Shown one piece after another: positions 7,169-11,602 of a stretch of DNA of 11,602 nt. This DNA comes from Candidatus Omnitrophota bacterium (GTDB lineage Bacteria; Omnitrophota; Koll11; Pluralincolimonadales; Pluralincolimonadaceae). The notes below the pieces were generated by a model, which was not told where the DNA came from, made no database searches, and saw only the letters and a list, made by a program, of their open reading frames with translations. Position numbers and translations under genes: made by a program. Location of the stretch: positions 1 through 11,602 of the forward strand of contig JAKLIT010000036.1 in the NCBI GenBank assembly GCA_022709465.1. Reading direction: 5' to 3'. How positions within the stretch are numbered: position 1 is the stretch's first letter; each line of letters starts with the position of its first letter.

Positions 7169-8506
7169 TTATTTCTGCTGCATGTTCATTAGGAATTCGG
7201 CGTTCGTCTTGGTCTTGCTCAACCTGTCTACGAGCAGCTCCATCGCCTCGTCCGAATTCATCTCATTGAGCACCTTCCTGAGTATCCATATGCGCTTCAG
7301 CTCATCCTCTTTCAGCAACAGGTCTTCCTTCCTCGTATTCGACCGTTTTATGTCGATGGCGGGGTAGATCCTCTTCTGGAACATGTTCCTGTCGAGCTGG
7401 AGTTCCATGTTGCCGGTGCCCTTGAACTCCTCGAAGATGACCTCGTCCATGCGGCTGCCCGTATCCACGAGTGCCGTCGCGATTATCGTCAGCGAACCGC
7501 CTTCCTCGACCGCCCTCGCCGCCCCGAAGAACCTCTTCGGCTTGTGAAGCGCGCTCGAGTCGACGCCGCCGGAAAGTATCTTTCCGCTGTGCGGGGCGAC
7601 CGTATTGTAGGCGCGCGCGAGTCGCGTTATCGAGTCGAGCAGGACGACGACGTCCTTCTTGTTCTCGACGAGCCTCTTCGCCTTCTCGAGGACTATCTCG
7701 GCGACCTGTATATGCCTTTCTGCTGGCTCATCGAACGTGGAACTTACAACCTCGCCCTTGACCGAACGCTGCATATCGGTGACTTCCTCGGGGCGTTCGT
7801 CGATAAGCAGGACTATCAGGACAACGTCCGGATAGTTCTTCATTATCGAGTTCGAGATCTTCTGCAGAAGTATCGTTTTGCCGCTGTAGGGCTGCGCGAC
7901 GATAAGGCCCCTCTGCCCTTTCCCGATCGGCGTTAGCATATCCATGATCCTCATGGATATCTCGCCGGGTTCGGTCTCGAGCACATACCTCTCGTTCGCG
8001 TAAAGCGGCGTCAAATTGTCGAACAATGTCCTCTCCTTCATCGATTCCGGGTGTTCCATGTTTACGACCTCTACCTTCAACAGCGCAAAATAGCGCTCGC
8101 CTTCCTTCGGCGGGCGTATCTGTCCGCTGACGGTATCGCCGGTCCTTAGGTCGAACCTGCGTATCTGGCTCGGCGACACGTAGATGTCGTCTGGCGACGG
8201 CAGGTAATTGTAGTTTGACGAACGCAGGAACCCGAACCCGTCCGGTAGTATCTCAAGCACTCCCTCACCGAACATGAACCCTTCCTTCTCGGCCTGCGCC
8301 TGAAGTATCTTAAATATAAGGTCCTGCTTCTTAAGCCCGCTGATGGAATTCACGCCAAGGTCCTTCGAGGCCTTGGTGAGCTCCTGTATCGTCATCTTCT
8401 TGAGTTTCGCGATATTTAACACCGGGCCGGACGACTCCTTGGGCTCGGTTTCTTTCGCCTCTTTGCCTGCCTGTTTTCCGTTCGTCTCTTCACCGCTACT
8501 TTTCAT
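7169..8506 (-). CDS. rho: Transcription termination factor Rho
   Basis: Rho is a hexameric RNA-dependent ATPase that pulls nascent RNA and ends transcription. The 445 residues contain a short charged N-terminal tail (1-28, rich in Lys, Glu and Ser), a Rho_N helical domain (about 30-72), the cold-shock RNA-binding domain (about 80-150, with LPDGFGFLR) and a RecA-like motor. The Walker A motif AQPYSGKT is at 204-211 with Lys210, Walker B VVVLLDS at 286-292, and the loop [16 protein letters not shown] near 250-265. The C-terminal FKGTGNMEL and RTRKE-like SNTRKED segments are normal. The tyrosine at 207 replaces the usual second P-loop lysine or arginine. The start lies inside the end of the GGDEF gene, an 11-base overlap, behind AGGAGG, so there is no separate leader for classical autoregulation. 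Confidence 0.97.
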   Translation of the reverse strand: MKSSGEETNGKQAGKEAKETEPKESSGPVLNIAKLKKMTIQELTKASKDLGVNSISGLKKQDLIFKILQAQAEKEGFMFGEGVLEILPDGFGFLRSSNYNYLPSPDDIYVSPSQIRRFDLRTGDTVSGQIRPPKEGERYFALLKVEVVNMEHPESMKERTLFDNLTPLYANERYVLETEPGEISMRIMDMLTPIGKGQRGLIVAQPYSGKTILLQKISNSIMKNYPDVVLIVLLIDERPEEVTDMQRSVKGEVVSSTFDEPAERHIQVAEIVLEKAKRLVENKKDVVVLLDSITRLARAYNTVAPHSGKILSGGVDSSALHKPKRFFGAARAVEEGGSLTIIATALVDTGSRMDEVIFEEFKGTGNMELQLDRNMFQKRIYPAIDIKRSNTRKEDLLLKEDELKRIWILRKVLNEMNSDEAMELLVDRLSKTKTNAEFLMNMQQK

Positions 8507-9014
8507 TCCATTCCTCCTCTTCCATGAACACTTTAAAAGTTCCTCCCTCTTTTTGAGCCAATGCTAACGCCTCTACCGCGCATCCCAGCAGCTCCTCCCC
8601 CGAGAAAGCGAACGAGAAATAATGCGCTATCCCGATGGATGCCGAGACCTTCAGTTTCGCGGAGGCGAGATCGAGCGACCTTAGCGCCTCCAGTATCCGG
8701 GCGCTTCGCTGCTTCGCTTCTTTCAGCGTGACACCGCGCAGCAACACAAGGAACTCGTCACCGCCGAACCTCGCGAGCAGGTCGCGTCCCGTTATGTTGT
8801 CCCCGATCGTCCGTGATACCGCCGCGAGGAGATCATCGCCGGTGTTCCTGCCGTACCAGCGGTTCACCCTTTCAAGGTTATCTATGTCAATCAGGAGCAG
8901 CACGACGGATGGAAGCAGCCTTTTATCCTTGGAGCCGGATATCTCCCCGTCAAGTATCCCGAGGATATCCTCGATCTTGTTAGGGCAGTTTACGCTCCCG
9001 CCAGCTTCTTCCAT
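8496..9014 (-). CDS. Stand-alone GGDEF-domain protein, possibly degenerate
   Basis: The 172 residues are almost entirely one GGDEF domain, the fold of diguanylate cyclases that join two GTP into cyclic di-GMP. The signature ARFGGDEF ends at residue 88, the metal-site strand [12 protein letters not shown] spans 40-51, and SIGIA is at 126-130. There is no sensory, transmembrane or receiver domain, and only a short 30-residue lead. Several usual residues are changed. The inhibitory RxxD site reads TGRD (75-78). The FK after the metal strand reads LE. The phosphate-binding pattern AKxxGRN near the end reads AQKEGGT (153-159). Activity is therefore uncertain; it may bind rather than make nucleotide. 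It overlaps coaE by 25 bases and rho by 11, so it is locked into this operon. The start at 9014 has AAGG at reasonable spacing. Confidence 0.85.
   Translation of the reverse strand: MEEAGGSVNCPNKIEDILGILDGEISGSKDKRLLPSVVLLLIDIDNLERVNRWYGRNTGDDLLAAVSRTIGDNITGRDLLARFGGDEFLVLLRGVTLKEAKQRSARILEALRSLDLASAKLKVSASIGIAHYFSFAFSGEELLGCAVEALALAQKEGGTFKVFMEEEEWNEK
8513..8518 (-). promoter_or_regulatory. Ribosome binding site of rho (AGGAGG)
   Basis: AGGAGG, 6 bases before the rho ATG, lying in the run of glutamate codons that ends the GGDEF gene. It supports the start at 8506. Another ATG at 8511 is out of frame. Confidence 0.8.
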
Positions 9015-9589
9015 ATGGCCCTTACCTGTTTCTCCGTCGACACCAAGCTCCCGCCGTTATCGATTATAAAATCCGCCGTCTTTACCTTCCGGCCCAGGGG
9101 CATCTGCGCCCTTATCCTCTTGATTATCTGTGCACGACTGAGGCCGAACTTCCTGCATGCCCTTGTTATCTGCACCTCCCTCGGTGCAGAAACCACTATA
9201 AGCTTGTCTATGTACTTGCGCCCTCCGGTCTCGAGGAGGAGCGGGACATCGAGGACAACCACGGCCTCACTGTCGGCCCTCCTTGTCCTGTTGACCACCG
9301 CGCGCATCCGTTTGTAGACCTCCGGGTGCACTATCGCGCACAGTTTCCTGAGCTTTTCTTTATCCGAGAAGACCTCAGAGCCGAGGGCCTGCCTGTCAAT
9401 ATATCCGTCGTGGCGCAATATCTTCCTTCCGAAACGCGCGACTATCTTCTTCCATGCCGGATTCCCGGGCTCCATAGCGCGGTGGGCGGTATCGTCGGCA
9501 TCGACCACCGTCGCGCCGAGACGGCGCAGCATTTTTGCCACCGTCGTCTTGCCCGTCCCTATACTGCCGGTAACACCGATTATGAGCAT
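8990..9589 (-). CDS. coaE: Dephospho-CoA kinase
   Basis: CoaE phosphorylates the 3'-hydroxyl of dephospho-CoA with ATP, the last step of coenzyme A synthesis. The 199 residues match the family length. Visible are the P-loop GVTGSIGTGKTT (5-16), VVDADDTAHRA (28-38) that contacts the substrate, the CoA-domain segment KLCAIVHPEV, VLDVPLLLETG and the lid region with RACRKFGLSRAQ. The domain order is normal for a P-loop nucleotide kinase. The gene begins 5 bases after glgA without a clear Shine-Dalgarno motif. Its 3' end overlaps the GGDEF gene. Placement between polA and rho recalls the common polA-coaE pairing, here split by glgA. Confidence 0.95.
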   Translation of the reverse strand: MLIIGVTGSIGTGKTTVAKMLRRLGATVVDADDTAHRAMEPGNPAWKKIVARFGRKILRHDGYIDRQALGSEVFSDKEKLRKLCAIVHPEVYKRMRAVVNRTRRADSEAVVVLDVPLLLETGGRKYIDKLIVVSAPREVQITRACRKFGLSRAQIIKRIRAQMPLGRKVKTADFIIDNGGSLVSTEKQVRAIWKKLAGA

Positions 9590-9594
9590 CCGCT

Positions 9595-10947
9595 TTACTT
9601 CTTCCCGTATAATTCCAGGTATTCTTTTGCCGACTTATCCCATGAAAAATCGCATCTCTTGGCGTTTGAGACAAGTTTCGCCCAGAGCTTCTTTTGCTTG
9701 TAGACGCCTATGGCGCGTTTCACGGCGTCGAAGAGCTCCCATGCGTCATAGTTACCGAATAGGAAGCCGTTGCCCAAACCCGTCCTCGTGTCAAATTCCT
9801 TTATCGTATCGGCGAGGCCGCCGGTATTCCTGACCACCGGTATTGTGCCGTACCTGAGCGATATGATCTGCCCGAGGCCGCACGGCTCATACCTCGACGG
9901 CATAAGGAACATGTCGCATCCCGCGTATATCTTCTTCGCGAGCGCTTCGTCGAATTTCAGGTTGATCGACGCCTTGTGCGGTATCCTCCTGCTTATATCC
10001 TCAAAGAGCCGGTGGTATTTCTCCTCTCCCGTCCCGAGCAGTATGAACTGCACGTCGAGATCCAGCATCTGATTGATCATCTGCGCTATAAGGTCGAGGC
10101 CTTTCTGGTCCGCGAGCCTCGATATCACGCCTATAAGCGGCATATCGGCGTTCTGTTCGAGCCCGCTCTCTTTCTGGAGAAGCGCCTTGTCCTTGCGCTT
10201 TCCCGCCGGCCCCGGAACCCACTCCCCGTAATCTATCCCGTTGAGTATCCCGAACAACGAATCGCTTCGTTCCCTAAGCAGCGGATCAAGCCCGTAGCCG
10301 AACTCCGCCTGCTGTATCTCCCTGGCGTATGTCGGCGATACTGTAGTAATAAGGTCCGTAAATACGAGGCCGCCCTTAAGAATATTCACCATATCGTAGA
10401 ATTCGAGCCTGTGCATCGTAAAGTACTCCCATCCGAGCCCCGTCTTTTCGAACTGCTCTTTCGGGAATATCCCCTGATAGCCCATATTGTGCACTGTCAG
10501 GACGGTCCTTATGCCTTTGTAGAACCTGTCCCTGCCCAGCATCTCCTCTTTCAGGTATACCGGAACGAGCGCCGTCTGCCAGTCGTTGCAGTGGATCACG
10601 TCGGGCTTGAACTTCATCTCTTTCGCCATCTCAAGCACTCGCCTCGAGAAGAATACGAACCTGTCGAGGTTATCGCCGTAATCCCCGGACTTCTCGGCGT
10701 AAAGGTTGTCCCTCATAAAATACCCGTCGTTCTCCACGAAATGGACCGGCACTTTGCCCGCAAGCATGGCCTTCGCGCCCTTGACCTTGACGCATTTATA
10801 TTTTGGCGTAATGACCCTGACATCCGCACCCGCCTTCTGCAGCGCTACCGGAAGGCTGCCGGCAACATCCGCCAGCCCGCCCGTCTTCGAGAAAGGTTCC
10901 ACTTCGCTCGACGCGAAAAGCACCTTAAGCTTCTTCCTGCTCGCCAT
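9595..10947 (-). CDS. glgA: Glycogen synthase, ADP-glucose type (GT5)
   Basis: GlgA extends alpha-1,4-glucan chains, classically from ADP-glucose. The 450 residues form a GT-B fold. The N-terminal KTGGLADVAG (21-30) holds the nucleotide-sugar-binding Lys21. TVHNMGYQG (151-159), SRLADQKG (276-283, with Arg277 and Lys282) and SRYEPCGLGQ (351-360, with Glu354) are the GT5 acceptor and donor site motifs, followed by LRYGTIPVVRNTGGLADT. Most family members are about 475-490 residues. The shortfall here includes roughly 13 residues missing after LNGIDYGEW, at about 245-250. The gene starts 1 base after the polA stop with GGAGG 9 bases upstream. No other glycogen genes are in view. Confidence 0.94.
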   Translation of the reverse strand: MASRKKLKVLFASSEVEPFSKTGGLADVAGSLPVALQKAGADVRVITPKYKCVKVKGAKAMLAGKVPVHFVENDGYFMRDNLYAEKSGDYGDNLDRFVFFSRRVLEMAKEMKFKPDVIHCNDWQTALVPVYLKEEMLGRDRFYKGIRTVLTVHNMGYQGIFPKEQFEKTGLGWEYFTMHRLEFYDMVNILKGGLVFTDLITTVSPTYAREIQQAEFGYGLDPLLRERSDSLFGILNGIDYGEWVPGPAGKRKDKALLQKESGLEQNADMPLIGVISRLADQKGLDLIAQMINQMLDLDVQFILLGTGEEKYHRLFEDISRRIPHKASINLKFDEALAKKIYAGCDMFLMPSRYEPCGLGQIISLRYGTIPVVRNTGGLADTIKEFDTRTGLGNGFLFGNYDAWELFDAVKRAIGVYKQKKLWAKLVSNAKRCDFSWDKSAKEYLELYGKK

Positions 10948-10948
10948 A

Positions 10949-11602
10949 TCAGGCAGCCTCCAGCCAGTTTTCGCCTACCTTGACCTGCACCTTTACGGGG
11001 ACGTTAAGCTTAACTACCTGCTCCATCCTCTCCTTCACAAGCTCGCGCATCTGCTTCACTTCCTCCGGCGGTACCTCGAATATGAGCTCGTCGTGCACCT
11101 GCAGCAGCATCTTCGACTTCAGTTTCTTCTCGTTCATCACGTTAAATATATTTATCATCGCTATCTTTATCAGGTCCGCGGCCGATCCCTGTATCGGCGC
11201 GTTTATTGCCGCACGCTCGGCAAACTGCCTTACCGAGTTGTTCCTGCTATTTATCTCCGGCAGGTACCTGCGGCGGTTAAGGATGGTCGTGACATAACCG
11301 TCATTTCGCGCCTCCTCGACGAGGTCGCCGAGGAAGGCCTTCACTTTACCGTACTTCTCAAAATACGCGTCTATGAAATCTTTCGCCTTCGATATCTCTA
11401 TCTTGAGCTCCTTCGAGAGCCCGAACGGGCTCATCCCGTAAATGATGCCGAAATTCACCGTCTTCGCTATCGAGCGCATCTCGGGCGTTACATCACCTTC
11501 CTTCACGTCGAATATAAGTGATGCCGTATGCGTATGGATATCCCGGCCGCTTTCGAACGCCTTCAGGAGTTCCGGGTCCGCCGAGAAATGCGCGAGTATC
11601 CT
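10949..11602 (-). CDS. polA: DNA polymerase I, C-terminal polymerase domain (5' end outside window)
   Basis: The 217 visible residues are the end of a family A DNA polymerase, used in Okazaki fragment processing and repair. The reading frame is open to the window edge, entering at RILAHFS, just after where motif A (DYSQIELR) would lie. The O-helix motif RSIAKTVNFGIIYG contains the dNTP-binding Arg43, Lys47, Phe51 and Tyr55 (visible numbering). Phe51 matches E. coli Phe762, the form that discriminates against dideoxynucleotides. APIQGSAAD and motif C LLQVHDELIF (His170, Asp171, Glu172) follow. A GTG at 11506 in this frame is an internal valine codon, not a start. The exonuclease domains cannot be assessed. 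Confidence 0.96.
   Translation of the reverse strand, partial: RILAHFSADPELLKAFESGRDIHTHTASLIFDVKEGDVTPEMRSIAKTVNFGIIYGMSPFGLSKELKIEISKAKDFIDAYFEKYGKVKAFLGDLVEEARNDGYVTTILNRRRYLPEINSRNNSVRQFAERAAINAPIQGSAADLIKIAMINIFNVMNEKKLKSKMLLQVHDELIFEVPPEEVKQMRELVKERMEQVVKLNVPVKVQVKVGENWLEAA

Noticed and set aside
9976..10983. Plus-strand open frame of 335 codons opposite glgA
   Set aside because: Antisense shadow of glgA that also runs past its start into the polA end, with no recognisable domain.
11504..11506. GTG as a possible start of a short polymerase-like gene
   Set aside because: The frame continues upstream to the window edge with perfect PolA sequence, so this is an internal valine.

Overview
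The window is a densely packed bacterial housekeeping gene train in which every supported gene lies on the minus strand, so transcription runs from position 11602 towards position 1. In that order the genes are: polA (3' end only), glgA, coaE, a small GGDEF-domain gene, rho, rpmE, prfA, prmC, murA, rpsP, trmD, rplS, rnhB, a histidine phosphatase, a secreted glycoside hydrolase, and the first codons of an unidentified gene. Junctions range from a 34-base overlap to a 24-base gap. No stretch over 300 bases lacks a gene, and I see no tRNA, rRNA, CRISPR array, insertion sequence, internal promoter or hairpin-plus-T-run terminator.

The sequence looks moderately GC-rich, with frequent ATA isoleucine and AGG arginine codons. 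MurA implies peptidoglycan, and the classical PolA, Rho, RF1 and L31 are all bacterial. The run coaE-rho-rpmE-prfA-prmC-murA followed by rpsP-trmD-rplS-rnhB, with a GT5 glycogen synthase nearby, suggests an uncultivated Gram-negative lineage. Candidatus Omnitrophota (former OP3) is my best guess, from general resemblance only, at roughly even odds.

Layout by region. 9595-11602: DNA polymerase I C-terminus and glycogen synthase. 7169-9589: CoA biosynthesis (coaE), a stand-alone GGDEF protein and transcription termination factor Rho. 5070-7144: ribosomal protein L31, release factor 1 and the methyltransferase that modifies its GGQ glutamine. 3798-5063: MurA, first committed step of peptidoglycan synthesis. 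1922-3794: the rpsP-trmD-rplS-rnhB group, which here lacks the usual rimM. 49-1925: a CobC-like phosphatase and an exported glycosidase. 1-49: start of a further gene.

Most of this is ordinary core-genome content and I do not see a clearly novel multi-gene system. Points worth a second look are the divergent GGDEF protein embedded between coaE and rho, the missing rimM, a tyrosine in the Rho P-loop where lysine or arginine is usual, a glutamate at the TrmD catalytic aspartate position, a shortened linker in GlgA, and ribosome-binding-site strength that appears to follow expected protein abundance inside one long transcript.
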